Part shown: one piece after another, positions 14,108 through 22,908 of the stretch | Numbering within the stretch: the stretch's first letter is position 1 | How the letters are laid out: each line of letters begins with the position of its first letter | NCBI GenBank assembly: GCA_963835535.1 | Contig: CAWIFL010000002.1 | Coordinates: 434,001-498,000 of the forward strand | DNA length: 64,000 nucleotides | DNA from: Fen-1245 sp963835535 | GTDB taxonomy: Bacteria; Gemmatimonadota; Gemmatimonadetes; Gemmatimonadales; JACORV01 | Reading direction: 5' to 3' | Translations under genes and position numbers: made by a program | Notes under the pieces: model-generated | Database searches by the model: none | What the model was told of the DNA's origin: nothing | What the model saw: only the letters and a program-made list of their open reading frames with translations

Positions 14108-15385
14108 CGGGGTGAGAAGGTACGGTGTTCCGCAGTCCACGGCATTCGCGACGCCCTGCGCGCCACACCTACCCCCTGCTTCTTCCCGAAGCAACTGCCG
14201 CCACTTCACGCACCGGTCGCAGCCGCCGCAGTGCGTCATGCGCTCGCCGAAGTGGGCGAGCAGCAGCGCGCGGCGGCAGCCGAAGGCCGTGAGGTAGCGC
14301 AGCAGCGGGTCGAGCCGCCGGTCGTCGGCGACGATCATCCGGAGCAGCTTCAGGTCGCCCTTGGTCCAGAGCACCTCGCAGCGGCTGGGCTTCCCATCCC
14401 TGCCGGCGCGGCCCGCCTCCTGGTAGTACGCCTCCAGACTGGTCGCCAGCCCCAGGTGGATCACGCGGCGCACGTCGGCCTTGTCGATGCCGAGGCCGAA
14501 GGCCGTGGTCGCGACCACGCAGTCCAGCCGGTCGGCGAGGAACTGGTGCTGGATCCCGCGCCGCACCGAGTGCTCGAGCCCCGCGTGATACGGAGCCGCC
14601 GCGATGCCGGCGTTCCCCAGACTCCGGGCCCACCGCTCGGCGAGGCGCCGGCTCGGCACGTAGACCAGCGCGGGCCCGGGATACGGCCGCAGCATCGCCA
14701 GGAGGGCGTCGCGGCGCTCTTCCTCCCCGCGCACCCAGCGGGCCGCGAGGAAGAGATTCGGGCGGTCGAAGCTCCCGACGATGCGCTCGACGAGCCCGAG
14801 CCGCAGGGACTCCACGATGTCGTCGCGCACGGCGCGCCTCGCGGTCGCCGTGAGGGCGAGCGTCGGCGGCTTGCCGAGCACCAGGCGGGCGAGGCCGATC
14901 CGCCGGTACGCCGGTCGGAAGTCGTGCCCCCATTCCGAGACGCAGTGGGCCTCGTCCACGGCGAGGAGCGTGGGCCGCGCACGCCTCAGCGTGCCCAGCA
15001 CCTCGCCCGTCATGAGCCGCTCGGGCGCGAGGTAGAGGAGCTTGAGGCCGCCGCCCGCCACGTCGTCGAGCACCTGCTGGCGTTCCGCCGGGGGCGAGGC
15101 GCTGGTGAGCGCAGCGGCCCAGATCCCTCGCGCTCGTGCGGCGCCGACCTGGTCGTGCATCAGGGAGATGAGCGGCGAGACGACCACCGAGAGGCCGTCG
15201 AGGACGAGGGCCGGGATCTGGTAGCAGAGGGACTTGCCGCCGCCGGTGGGCAGAACGACCAGGGCGCTGCGGCCCGCCAACGCGGCGCGGACCGCCCGGA
15301 GCTGGCCCGGCCTGAAGTCGGCGAAACCGAAACGGGCTCGGAGAACGTCCCGGGCCCGATCCACCCGCGCCGCGAGCAGCGTCAC
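13358..15385 (-). CDS. recQ: RecQ-type ATP-dependent DNA helicase, read through into a downstream frame
   Basis: Starts ATG 15385. Residues 1 to about 400 are a RecQ helicase: Walker A LPTGGGKSLCYQIPA, DEAH box VDEAHCVSEWGHDFRPAY, the RecQ aromatic-rich loop, and motif VI YYQEAGRAGRDG. The C-terminal zinc site is CRRALLLAHFGE then HCGGCDRC. RecQ acts in 3'-5' unwinding for recombination and repair. There is no HRDC domain. After CDRCVKW no stop occurs: the frame continues about 25 residues and then through an apparent secreted protein (13358-14107), giving 675 codons. That fusion is probably accidental, caused by foreign DNA inserted at the recQ 3' end. Confidence 0.9.
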   Translation of the reverse strand: MTLLAARVDRARDVLRARFGFADFRPGQLRAVRAALAGRSALVVLPTGGGKSLCYQIPALVLDGLSVVVSPLISLMHDQVGAARARGIWAAALTSASPPAERQQVLDDVAGGGLKLLYLAPERLMTGEVLGTLRRARPTLLAVDEAHCVSEWGHDFRPAYRRIGLARLVLGKPPTLALTATARRAVRDDIVESLRLGLVERIVGSFDRPNLFLAARWVRGEEERRDALLAMLRPYPGPALVYVPSRRLAERWARSLGNAGIAAAPYHAGLEHSVRRGIQHQFLADRLDCVVATTAFGLGIDKADVRRVIHLGLATSLEAYYQEAGRAGRDGKPSRCEVLWTKGDLKLLRMIVADDRRLDPLLRYLTAFGCRRALLLAHFGERMTHCGGCDRCVKWRQLLREEAGGRCGAQGVANAVDCGTPYLLTPMRHAQVVLAALGFALTSLGRAQVTIPLGDSRLEGRVYDSITGAPVLRTSICRDYNLGRDGTWSRCAYVDTLGRYVLDSLLFGANRITVACTGRKWIEGKLIAETTVMLRIGEHRQLDFLTTTSGCDPRPFHLVRGTFRGHYSFGFEQSEFIPCPADVLWPRTDSAGESERELDAWVEWPRHQQTPGGPSEWPAPKPVHPPWNYPQYFVRWTGTLEGPGHYGHMDASPYKFALDSIIEVRTPSSGDCVGP

Positions 15386-15409
15386 GGCGCGCCAAGCTAG
15401 GCTCTTGGG

Positions 15410-15598
15410 CTAGGTGCCTGGTCCCGAACCGTTGCGGGGCTCAGCGTTTCCGTGCCGCCAGAACCGCAGGAAGAACGCCGCCAGGATCAGGCCGAGGCCG
15501 AGCCAGCCGAGCTGCGGATTCTCCCAGCGGTCGGCCGCCAGCACGATCGCCACGCCGCTCAGGGCGAGCGCGTACTTGGCGAGGGTCAGCGCGTTCAC
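15410..15598 (-). CDS. small membrane protein
   Basis: A 62-residue protein from GTG 15598, overlapping the hydratase stop by four bases (GTGA), so it is translationally coupled. Two hydrophobic stretches (ALALSGVAIVLA and LGWLGLGLILAAFFLRF) suggest a two-helix inner-membrane protein. No family recognised. It is the last gene of the long acyl-CoA operon. Confidence 0.6.
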   Translation of the reverse strand: MNALTLAKYALALSGVAIVLAADRWENPQLGWLGLGLILAAFFLRFWRHGNAEPRNGSGPGT

Positions 15599-16401
15599 TT
15601 CTTCAGGAACGCCTGAATGGCCTGCCGGAAATCGGGGGTCTGGCGCGCGACGGAGTTCACGCGAGCCCCCAGCCTGATCCCCGTCTCGAAGCTCAGGTCG
15701 TCCAGGGCGTAGAGCTGGTGCTTGGTCAGCGCGAGCGCGGACGCGGAGAAGCCGGCGAGCTGGGCGAGGAGCTGGCGCACCTCCTCCTCGAAGTCCTCGG
15801 CCGGAACCACACGGCTGATGAGGCCGAGCTGCTCGGCCTCCTCGGCGACGACCAGCCGGCCCGTCGCGGCGAGATCGAACGCCACTTTCTCACCGACGGA
15901 GCGGCGCAGGATCGTCAGAACCATCGCCGGGACGAAGCCGCGATTGATCTCGGGGTAGCCGAACTGGGCACCCGCGCGCGCGATGACGAGGTCGCACGCG
16001 GTCGCCAGGCCGCAACCGCCGGCCAGTGCCCGCCCCTCCACGACCGCCACGCAGACCTTGGGCAGCGCCCGCAGCGCGAGGAAGAGACCCCCCAGCTCCA
16101 TCGAGCTCTTCTCGTTCGCCTCGGGGGTGAGGTCGGCGGAGGCGAGCAGCTCCTCCAGATCGAGCCCCGCGCAGAAGTCCTTCCCCGCTCCGCGCAGGGC
16201 CACGACGCGCACGTCGGCCGCCAGGGCGCATGTCTCGAGCGCGGCCTTCAGCTCCGCGAGCATCCTCTTGTCGAGGGCATTGCGCTTGTCGGGGCGGTTC
16301 AGGGTGAGGGTGGCGACGCCCCCGGAGCGGGCCACCAGAACTCGGGGCTCCGTGCCCCCGTGCCCCCGTGCCCCTGTGCCCGCCGCTTCAGACGGTGCCA
16401 T
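15595..16401 (-). CDS. enoyl-CoA hydratase/isomerase family protein
   Basis: A 268-residue crotonase-fold enzyme. It has VATLTLNRPDKRNALDK, the oxyanion-hole segment ALRGAGKDFCAGLDLEEL and the GGCGLATACDLVIA block. The size and its operon with AtuA and an acyl-CoA carboxylase subunit suggest a methylglutaconyl-CoA-hydratase-like role, which is inference. I place the start at ATG 16401, which overlaps the upstream gene by 14 bases; the N-terminal tail (about residues 7-17) is encoded by a period-8 GC-rich repeat and is not part of the fold. Confidence 0.88.
   Translation of the reverse strand: MAPSEAAGTGARGHGGTEPRVLVARSGGVATLTLNRPDKRNALDKRMLAELKAALETCALAADVRVVALRGAGKDFCAGLDLEELLASADLTPEANEKSSMELGGLFLALRALPKVCVAVVEGRALAGGCGLATACDLVIARAGAQFGYPEINRGFVPAMVLTILRRSVGEKVAFDLAATGRLVVAEEAEQLGLISRVVPAEDFEEEVRQLLAQLAGFSASALALTKHQLYALDDLSFETGIRLGARVNSVARQTPDFRQAIQAFLKK
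16350..16382. repeat. period-8 repeat (CACGGGGG on minus strand) in the hydratase N-terminus
   Basis: On the minus strand 8-base units of CACGGGGG type (one variant CACAGGGG) repeat about four times. It encodes GTGARGHGGT at the N-terminus of the hydratase. An almost identical array lies inside ybeY (33698-33729), with 27 of 30 bases and 8 of 10 residues the same. Confidence 0.75.
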
Positions 16402-16714
16402 CGGGGACCTCGATCTCCATCCGGAGGAGCGCGGTGCTGAGGGTCTTGCCCTGGGCGTCCGTCTTGAGCGAAACGGTTCCGCCGCCGCCCAGGGCACCGT
16501 GGAGGAGGAAGTTCAGCGCGTGGAGATTGGGCAGCTCGAAGCGCTCCACACCGCCGCGGAGCATCCCGGCGAAGTGCGCGGCCACGCGCTCGGCGGTCAA
16601 CTCGCGGACCAGGAGCGCATAGTGCGCCGGCTGGCGCGCGATGACGCCGACGTTGGCCGTGTCGCCCTTGTCGCCGCTGCGCGCGTGCGCGAGGTCCAGC
16701 AGGCGGACCTTCAT
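16388..16714 (-). CDS. AtuA-like C-terminal domain protein
   Basis: A 108-residue protein matching the separately encoded C-terminal domain of acyclic terpene utilisation protein AtuA: MKVRLLDLAHARSGDKGDTA at the start and LNFLLHGALGGGG in the middle. The ATG overlaps the preceding small membrane gene (ATGA). With the 453-residue AtuA N-terminal gene just upstream, the two presumably form one two-chain protein. The reaction of AtuA is not established. Confidence 0.85.
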   Translation of the reverse strand: MKVRLLDLAHARSGDKGDTANVGVIARQPAHYALLVRELTAERVAAHFAGMLRGGVERFELPNLHALNFLLHGALGGGGTVSLKTDAQGKTLSTALLRMEIEVPDGTV

Positions 16715-16974
16715 CCCTGCCCCTCCAGCTCCTTGAGCTTCGCGGCCAGCACCGCCGCGCGCCGGCGCGTGGACCGGACGAGCCCCACCGCCATCAGGGC
16801 CAGCAGCGCGAACAGGACGCCGAACACGATCCAGCCGAAGCGCAGTGCAAGGCCGCTGATCAGGGCGAGCAGCACCGCCCGGTAGGTCCACTGCAGCGCG
16901 TCGCGGCGCGCCCGCTTCACCAGCGCCTTCTGGTCGTCGAGAACGGGCACCGCCGACGGCATCCGGCCGGTCAT
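16711..16974 (-). CDS. small membrane protein between the two AtuA halves
   Basis: An 87-residue protein with a basic N-terminus (KALVKRARRDALQ) and two adjacent hydrophobic segments (YRAVLLALISGLALRFGWI and FGVLFALLALMAVGLV), then a basic, Leu-rich helix. It overlaps both neighbours by four bases. No family recognised; its position suggests membrane association of the AtuA pair, which is speculative. Confidence 0.65.
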   Translation of the reverse strand: MTGRMPSAVPVLDDQKALVKRARRDALQWTYRAVLLALISGLALRFGWIVFGVLFALLALMAVGLVRSTRRRAAVLAAKLKELEGQG

Positions 16975-18332
16975 ACGGTGACCACGTTCACGACGGGGTG
17001 AATTTCGCTCTTGGGCACGAGGGCCGGCCAGTAGGCGACGATCTCCTCGACCTTGGGGCGGCCGCCCGCGAAGCCGGTGACCGACGGCGGGCCGTTCAGG
17101 ATCAGGGGCGCCAGCTCCCGCGTGAACCGCTCGACGGCGGCCCGGTCGCCGGAGCGGACGCCGACGCGGAGCTGGACCTCCGGAAGATCGGCTCGCGGCT
17201 CCCCGGCGAGCGGCCCGTGGGCCGCGTTCGCGCCGACGTACTCGGTCAGGATCTCGTCGAAGGACAGCCTGAGGCGCTCGAGCCGCGCGCGCAGCACCCG
17301 GTCCGCCTCGCGCGCCTTGGCGTACGCGTCCGGCCAGACGTAGACGAGCGTGCCCACGGCCTTGAAGCCGGCGGCGTAGGCGATCGAGACCTTGAGCGAA
17401 TCGGTCGCCGCCCGTCCGCGGATGCCGCTCACGCGCACGCGGTCGGCTCCCGCCTGCTCCAGGCGGATGGTCGTGAAGTCGGCCACGCAGTCGGGCGTGA
17501 TGTACTCACGCGGATTCCCCATCTCGTAGAGCAGCTGCTCCGACACGCTCGCCACCGTGACGGTGCCACCCGTCCCCGGGTGCTTGGTCACGACGAACGA
17601 GCCGTCGGCTTCCGCCGCGACGATCGGATACCCGATGTCCTCGAGGTCCGGCACCCGCGGCCAGCCGCCCTGGAAGTTGCCCCCCGAGCACTGCGCTCCG
17701 CACTCGATGATGTGGCCGGCGATCGTTCCGGCGGCCATCAGGTCCCACGCGTCGCTCGCCCATCCGAAACCCTGGATCAGCGGAGCCAGCGTGAGGCCGG
17801 TGTCGGTCACGCGCCCGGTGATCACGACCTGCGCGCCGCCGCGCAGCGCCTCCACGACGGGCGCGGCGCCGAGGTACGCGTTGGCCGAGAGCACCCGAGA
17901 GCGCACCTCGCTCAAGGGGCGCCCCGTGTCCATGTCGGCGAGGGCGATCCCCTTCTCCAGCAGCGCGTCGAGCCGCGGCAGGATGTCGTCACCGGTCACG
18001 ATGCCGAGCCTGAGCCTGCCCGTGAGACCGAGCTTCCGGGCGGCCTCCGCCACCGCGTCGGCGCAGCCCTGAGGGTTCACGCCGCCGGCGTTGGTCGTCA
18101 CGCGGATCCCCCGCTCGACCACCCGCGGGAGGATGCGCTGCATCAATGGCACGACGTCCCGCGCGTACCCGAGGCTCGGGTCGCGCGCCTTCTGCTTCTG
18201 CAGGATGGACATCGTGACTTCGGCCAGATAGTCCATCATCAGGCAGTCGATCGGCCCGCCCTCGACCTGCCGGACGGGGGCCTCGAGCCAGTCGCCCCAG
18301 AAGCCCTGACCGGACGCTATACGAAGGGTCAC
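16971..18332 (-). CDS. acyclic terpene utilisation AtuA family protein (DUF1446)
   Basis: A 453-residue DUF1446/AtuA protein starting at GTG 18332, overlapping the peptidase stop by four bases. Typical blocks are RIASGQGFWGDW, CLMMDYLAEVTMSIL, TNAGGVNPQGCA and ECGAQCSGGNFQGGW. AtuA is needed for citronellol/geraniol use in Pseudomonas, where it is a single chain; here the C-terminal domain is a separate gene. It is cytoplasmic. The surrounding carboxylase and hydratase genes point to branched-acyl-CoA breakdown. Confidence 0.9.
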   Translation of the reverse strand: MTLRIASGQGFWGDWLEAPVRQVEGGPIDCLMMDYLAEVTMSILQKQKARDPSLGYARDVVPLMQRILPRVVERGIRVTTNAGGVNPQGCADAVAEAARKLGLTGRLRLGIVTGDDILPRLDALLEKGIALADMDTGRPLSEVRSRVLSANAYLGAAPVVEALRGGAQVVITGRVTDTGLTLAPLIQGFGWASDAWDLMAAGTIAGHIIECGAQCSGGNFQGGWPRVPDLEDIGYPIVAAEADGSFVVTKHPGTGGTVTVASVSEQLLYEMGNPREYITPDCVADFTTIRLEQAGADRVRVSGIRGRAATDSLKVSIAYAAGFKAVGTLVYVWPDAYAKAREADRVLRARLERLRLSFDEILTEYVGANAAHGPLAGEPRADLPEVQLRVGVRSGDRAAVERFTRELAPLILNGPPSVTGFAGGRPKVEEIVAYWPALVPKSEIHPVVNVVTV

Positions 18333-21292
18333 GGACTCACCGAGATCAATCGCCGGATGCTGACCCAATCGCTGTCGCTGCCGGCGACCATGACGCGCAC
18401 CAGGTCGCGCCACTCCGGGGTCGGCGCGAGGGAGGTCAGCGGCAGGATGGGCAGAGAGGCCACGCCGTGCGCCGGGATCGTCAGCGTGCCCTGCGCGAGC
18501 GGACGCGCCGGGCCGGTGAACGCGAGCCGGACGGTGGCGTCGAAGCTCGCGGGCGGCTCCGGGTGCGCAAACGCCGGGAACAGCTCCACGACGACGGGGA
18601 ACGCCCCCGACCGCTTCGCAGGCAGGTCCACCTTCACCCGGTGGAAGGCGTAGTTCATCGCGCCCTGACCCAGCTGCGCGCCGCTGCTGTCGTACAGCAC
18701 GATGCCGAAGTCGGTCACGCTGTTCCAGAACTCGGGCGTGAGCTGCACTTCGACGACGGCGCCGGTCGCCCACTCGGGCGCCGCGAACGTGCGGCGATAC
18801 GGCCCGCCCCGCTCGACGGTGGCCTGCCACCCCGTCTCGATCCCGACCTGCTCGACGCTCGCCCTCAGCGCGGTGTCGCCGGCCGCCGGCGAGAAGAACG
18901 AGACCGAGGGCCGGGGCCCGGTCGAGTCCACCCGGGCGATGGACACGCCGGGCACGCTCGCGGCGAAGTCGTAGTGAAACTCGCGGCCCGGCGCCGCCTG
19001 CACGACCGCCTCCCACACGCCGGGCTGGATGTCGTTGGAGGTGACCGCGAGGACGCATTGCCGCTCGCGCGACCTTCCGAGGCCGCACTGATCCTCCGTG
19101 CGGGACGGCCGGCCACCGGGCTCGAAGAGGTACAGGAAGAAGCCCTCGCTCGTATCGGCCCGCACCACGCGCACCGAGAGGTCCGCCGCCCCGACCGGTA
19201 CGTTCACGTAGTACCGATAGGCGCGGTCCGGACCGAGCTTGCGCGCCGGCGCCGATACGGTGCGCCACTGCCCGCTGTCGGGGACGATGATCTCGCTGAC
19301 CAGGCGGAACGCGGTCCCGGCGGCGCTGTCGGACGCCGCCACTGCGGACACCACCCCGACGTAGCGCCCCGGTCTGGTCAGGCGCGACGCATCGTAGTGC
19401 ACGTCCATCTGGGCCGTGCCGCCGGGGCCAAGGATGACCGTGGGCCGGACGGGATCGAGCCACGGCTGATCCGCGGAGAGACGATACAGCTCCGCCGCAG
19501 CGCTCTGGCCCGGAGCGTCTGGAAGACGCGTGATCGCGAACCGCTGGATGGTGTCCTCCGCTCCGAGCAGGCCCCAGCGCCGATAGGCGACGCTCGGCGT
19601 GCTGGCGGGGCGCATCGGGGCCACGGGCGATCCGGCGCGCGGGATCGCGCCGCCGACCGTGGACGGGCGCGGCGTCGGCACGGCGCGCACCCGGAACCGC
19701 GACGCGGCGTGGCCGGCCTCGAGCCATTCGTAGGCGGCCTGGACCTGCGGCACTCCGTACCCCTGATCCAGGGCGCTCTCGCCGTTCAGCGGAGCGGATG
19801 TCGCCCGCAGCGCCTGCACGACCTGGGCGGCGCTCACCTGACGGTCTTCGGCTCGCGACGCCGAGAGGAGGAGCGCGACCAGGCCGGCAGCGTGCGGCGA
19901 CGCCATCGAGGTCCCGAGTTTGATCTCGTCTCCGGTGTTCCAGGTCGGCACCGTGGAATAGGCGACCCCCGGCGTCACGACGTCCGGCTTGTCGAGCGCG
20001 CCGCCGCGCGAAGACCACCAGCCCATCACGTCTGCCGTCGGCGCGCCGACGTACGGGAGACCGAAGGCGCTGGGAAAGACGGCGCCGACCGTCAGCGCTG
20101 CTTCCGCCGAAGCCGGAAGGCCCATCGTCTCCACGCCCGGGCCGTCGTTCCCGGCGCTGATGGCGAAGACGACGTCGGGGTGCGCGAGCAGGAAGGCGTT
20201 CACCAGGGAGTCCATCGCCGCGGCGCCGGGCTGCTCGTTCCCGATGCCGAAGGACATGTTGAGCACCAGCGGCAGTTTCCGCTCGGCCGCGAAGCGCACG
20301 GCGTACTCCATCGCGCGGATCATCGAGCCGGTGGTGGACAGGCCGCCGCGGGCGTTGTCGGCGATCTTGAGGGCGATGATCTGGGCGCCCGGCGCGACGC
20401 CGTCGAACCCGGCCACGTCGTACAGGTCGTGCCCCGCGGCGATTCCCGCCACGTGCGTGCCGTGGCCCCCGGTGTCGAGGACCAGGGACAGCCGGGGACG
20501 CCCTGCGGCGTCCACCGTGAGGTTCACGGCGCCGGCGATCGGTCCGCTGCCCGGAGCGCCGGTCGGCGCGCGGAAGGTGAAGGTCTGCGCGCGGACGAGG
20601 TAGTCGGCGATGGGCGTCTCGTCGGCCAGCGATCCGTCGCCGTTGGTGTCGATGAGGGCGACCCATCCCGACGCGGTGCGCACCACCACGACGCCGTAGC
20701 TGTCGCGGTTCGAGCCGTTGCCGTTGAAGTCCGCTGCGGGAACGTCGCCGAAAGGCAGCTCCCGGATCACGCCGCCGTACCAGGCGGTGTCGGCGGCCAC
20801 GGCGCGCACCGCGTCGGCGCCGCGCAACGCCAGTCCGCCTGGAAGAGCGATCGTGCCGTCCGCGCCGGGGCGCACCGGCGCAAGGGCGATGTCGCCCTCC
20901 CCCGAGAAGTTGCGCAGGTCGAGGATCTTCGCCTGGCCCGTGCTCGTGGTCTTGAGCCCCGGCACGCTCGGATCCACGCCGGTGTCGAGGATCGCGATGA
21001 GGGTGCCGCGGCCGTCCCAGTCCGCGTGCGCCGTGTGCCAGTCGGCGACTCCGGTGCCGGCGAGCGCCATGAGGCCGAGCCGGTACGCCACGACGGGCGG
21101 AGCGATGCGCTCCTTCGGCTTCGGGAGGGCGTCCTTCGGCGCCGCCGGGACGGGAGCGGCGGACGGCGCGGGCGGCGCGGCGGCTGACGGAGGCGCGGCC
21201 TGCGGAGCCGCGGCCTCGGGCCCACGCAGACCGGGAGTGCACGCAGCCGCGAGGGCGAGAGCGGCCGCGAAGCCCGAGCTGCGGGGCATCAT
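18329..21292 (-). CDS. S8 family peptidase, tripeptidyl-peptidase II-like, secreted
   Basis: A 987-residue subtilisin-fold peptidase. Signal sequence ends near ALALAAACTPG, a weak lipobox, so it may be a lipoprotein. A Pro/Ala-rich linker (about 25-60) follows. The triad is Asp in AILDTGVDPS (103), His in GGHGTHVAGI (about 277) and Ser in GTSMASPHAAG (about 461). A long insert between Asp and His and about 500 residues of C-terminal beta domains match tripeptidyl-peptidase II-like enzymes. The start is MM at 21292, one base into the carboxylase stop (TGATG). Its place within an acyl-CoA operon is unusual; peptide-derived branched-chain amino acids could be the link. Confidence 0.9.
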   Translation of the reverse strand: MMPRSSGFAAALALAAACTPGLRGPEAAAPQAAPPSAAAPPAPSAAPVPAAPKDALPKPKERIAPPVVAYRLGLMALAGTGVADWHTAHADWDGRGTLIAILDTGVDPSVPGLKTTSTGQAKILDLRNFSGEGDIALAPVRPGADGTIALPGGLALRGADAVRAVAADTAWYGGVIRELPFGDVPAADFNGNGSNRDSYGVVVVRTASGWVALIDTNGDGSLADETPIADYLVRAQTFTFRAPTGAPGSGPIAGAVNLTVDAAGRPRLSLVLDTGGHGTHVAGIAAGHDLYDVAGFDGVAPGAQIIALKIADNARGGLSTTGSMIRAMEYAVRFAAERKLPLVLNMSFGIGNEQPGAAAMDSLVNAFLLAHPDVVFAISAGNDGPGVETMGLPASAEAALTVGAVFPSAFGLPYVGAPTADVMGWWSSRGGALDKPDVVTPGVAYSTVPTWNTGDEIKLGTSMASPHAAGLVALLLSASRAEDRQVSAAQVVQALRATSAPLNGESALDQGYGVPQVQAAYEWLEAGHAASRFRVRAVPTPRPSTVGGAIPRAGSPVAPMRPASTPSVAYRRWGLLGAEDTIQRFAITRLPDAPGQSAAAELYRLSADQPWLDPVRPTVILGPGGTAQMDVHYDASRLTRPGRYVGVVSAVAASDSAAGTAFRLVSEIIVPDSGQWRTVSAPARKLGPDRAYRYYVNVPVGAADLSVRVVRADTSEGFFLYLFEPGGRPSRTEDQCGLGRSRERQCVLAVTSNDIQPGVWEAVVQAAPGREFHYDFAASVPGVSIARVDSTGPRPSVSFFSPAAGDTALRASVEQVGIETGWQATVERGGPYRRTFAAPEWATGAVVEVQLTPEFWNSVTDFGIVLYDSSGAQLGQGAMNYAFHRVKVDLPAKRSGAFPVVVELFPAFAHPEPPASFDATVRLAFTGPARPLAQGTLTIPAHGVASLPILPLTSLAPTPEWRDLVRVMVAGSDSDWVSIRRLISVSP

Positions 21293-22908
21293 CAGGCGAG
21301 CGTAGCCGGCAGGACGAAGGGGCCCAGGTGCGGGCCCGGCTCCGCGGAGACGACCTTGAGCGCGAAGGCCAGCTGCGCGCGAAGCTCCTCCGGCGCGAGG
21401 ATCCCGTCCACGAACCCGCGGGCGCCCGCGAAGCGCGCGTCGAGCCACTGCTCGTAATCCTCGCGCATCTTCCCCACCGCTTCCGTGAGCTTCGGCGACG
21501 GGCTCCCCTTCCCGGCCTTCTCCAGCTCGGGGCCATACACCGCCTGCACGGCCGACTCCCCTTCCATCACCCCCATCCGCCCGGTGGGGAGCGAGAAGAT
21601 GAAATCGGGATCGAAGCCCTGCCCCGCCATCGCGTAGTAGCCCGCGCCGGACGCGTGGTTGACCGTGAGCACGAGCTTCGGCACCGTGGCGGTCGCCATC
21701 GCCTCCACGAACTGGGCCCCGGCGCGGATGATGCCCGACGTCTCCGCCTCCGGCCCGACCATGAACCCCGACACGTCCTGCACGAAGAGGAGCGGGATGC
21801 GCTCGCGGTTCGCCGTCTCGATGAAGTAGGCGACCTTCTCCGCGCTCTCGGTGTAGACGATCCCGCCGAAGCGTGGCGCCTCGCCCGGCTGCCCCTTGAT
21901 CAGCCGGCGCTCGTTGGCGATCACCGCCACGACGCGGCCCTCGATCGCCGCGTGCGCGCAGATCATCTCCCGCGCCAGGTCTTTCTGGAACTCGTCGAGC
22001 TGGCCGCCGTCCACGACGCAGGACAGGATCTCGCGCATCTCGTAACCCATCCGGTGGTCCGCGGGGAGGAGATCGTAGAGGTCCTCGGCCGGACGCCGCG
22101 GCGGCCGCGCCACGCGCTGCGGCGCGAGGCGCGCGGGATCGGGGCGCGGGAGCCGCGCGACCGCCTCGCGCACCATCGCGAGGCACTCCTTGTCGTCCTT
22201 CGCCATGTAGTGCGCGACGCCGCTGGTGCTCGTGTGCATCCGCGCGCCGCCCAGCGCCTCCCGCTCGACGACCTGGCCGGTGGCGCCCTTGACCAGGTTC
22301 GGACCGCCCAGGCCCATGAAGCTGGTGCCGTCCACCATCAGGATGACGTCGGAGAGCGCCGGCAGGTACGCACCGCCGGCCACGCACGGCCCCATCACGG
22401 CCGCGATCTGCGGCACGCGGAGGTAGCGCCGCATCAGCGAGTTGTAGTAGAAGATGCGCCCGGCGCCGTACTGCCCGGGGAAGACGCCGCCCTGATACGG
22501 GAGGTTCACGCCGCCGGAGTCCACCAGGTAGATGATGGGGATCCGCTCGCGCATCGCGATCTCCTGCGCGCGCAGGATCTTCTTGATCGTCTCGGGCCAC
22601 CACGTCCCCGCCTTCACCGTGGCGTCGTTCGCCACGACGACGACGTCGCGCCCCACCACCGTGCCGACCCCCGTCACGACGCCCGCGCCCGGCGCCTGGC
22701 CGTCGTACTGATCGTAGGCGACCAGCAATCCGATCTCGAGCCAGGGGGCGCCCTCGTCGGTGAGCAGCCCCACGCGCTCGCGCGCCGTCAGTTTCCCGTC
22801 GGCGTGCTGCTTCGCGATCTTCTCGGGCCCGCCGCCCTGCCGCAGCCGGTCGGCCAGCTCCCGATACTCTTCGCTGAGCTTCCTGAGACGGGACGGATGG
22901 GAGGCCAC
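21292..22908 (-). CDS. acyl-CoA carboxylase carboxyltransferase (beta) subunit
   Basis: A 538-residue biotin-dependent carboxyltransferase (crotonase-like double domain). It shows YLVDSGGVNLPYQGGVFPG, the acyl-CoA pocket GPCVAGGAYLPALSD, and the C-terminal GGIVYTESAEKVAYFIETA and FVQDVSGFMVG blocks. The sequence is nearer to methylcrotonyl-CoA carboxylase beta than to PccB, but specificity is not certain. GTG 22908 overlaps the upstream TAG by one base. No biotin carboxylase/BCCP subunit is in the window, so the partner must be encoded elsewhere. Confidence 0.93.
   Translation of the reverse strand: MASHPSRLRKLSEEYRELADRLRQGGGPEKIAKQHADGKLTARERVGLLTDEGAPWLEIGLLVAYDQYDGQAPGAGVVTGVGTVVGRDVVVVANDATVKAGTWWPETIKKILRAQEIAMRERIPIIYLVDSGGVNLPYQGGVFPGQYGAGRIFYYNSLMRRYLRVPQIAAVMGPCVAGGAYLPALSDVILMVDGTSFMGLGGPNLVKGATGQVVEREALGGARMHTSTSGVAHYMAKDDKECLAMVREAVARLPRPDPARLAPQRVARPPRRPAEDLYDLLPADHRMGYEMREILSCVVDGGQLDEFQKDLAREMICAHAAIEGRVVAVIANERRLIKGQPGEAPRFGGIVYTESAEKVAYFIETANRERIPLLFVQDVSGFMVGPEAETSGIIRAGAQFVEAMATATVPKLVLTVNHASGAGYYAMAGQGFDPDFIFSLPTGRMGVMEGESAVQAVYGPELEKAGKGSPSPKLTEAVGKMREDYEQWLDARFAGARGFVDGILAPEELRAQLAFALKVVSAEPGPHLGPFVLPATLA

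Noticed and set aside
12096..14160. Integron-like cassette array
   Set aside because: I found no paired GTTRRRY/RYYYAAC sites or integrase; genes point in both directions. The repeated recQ tail fits a different event better.
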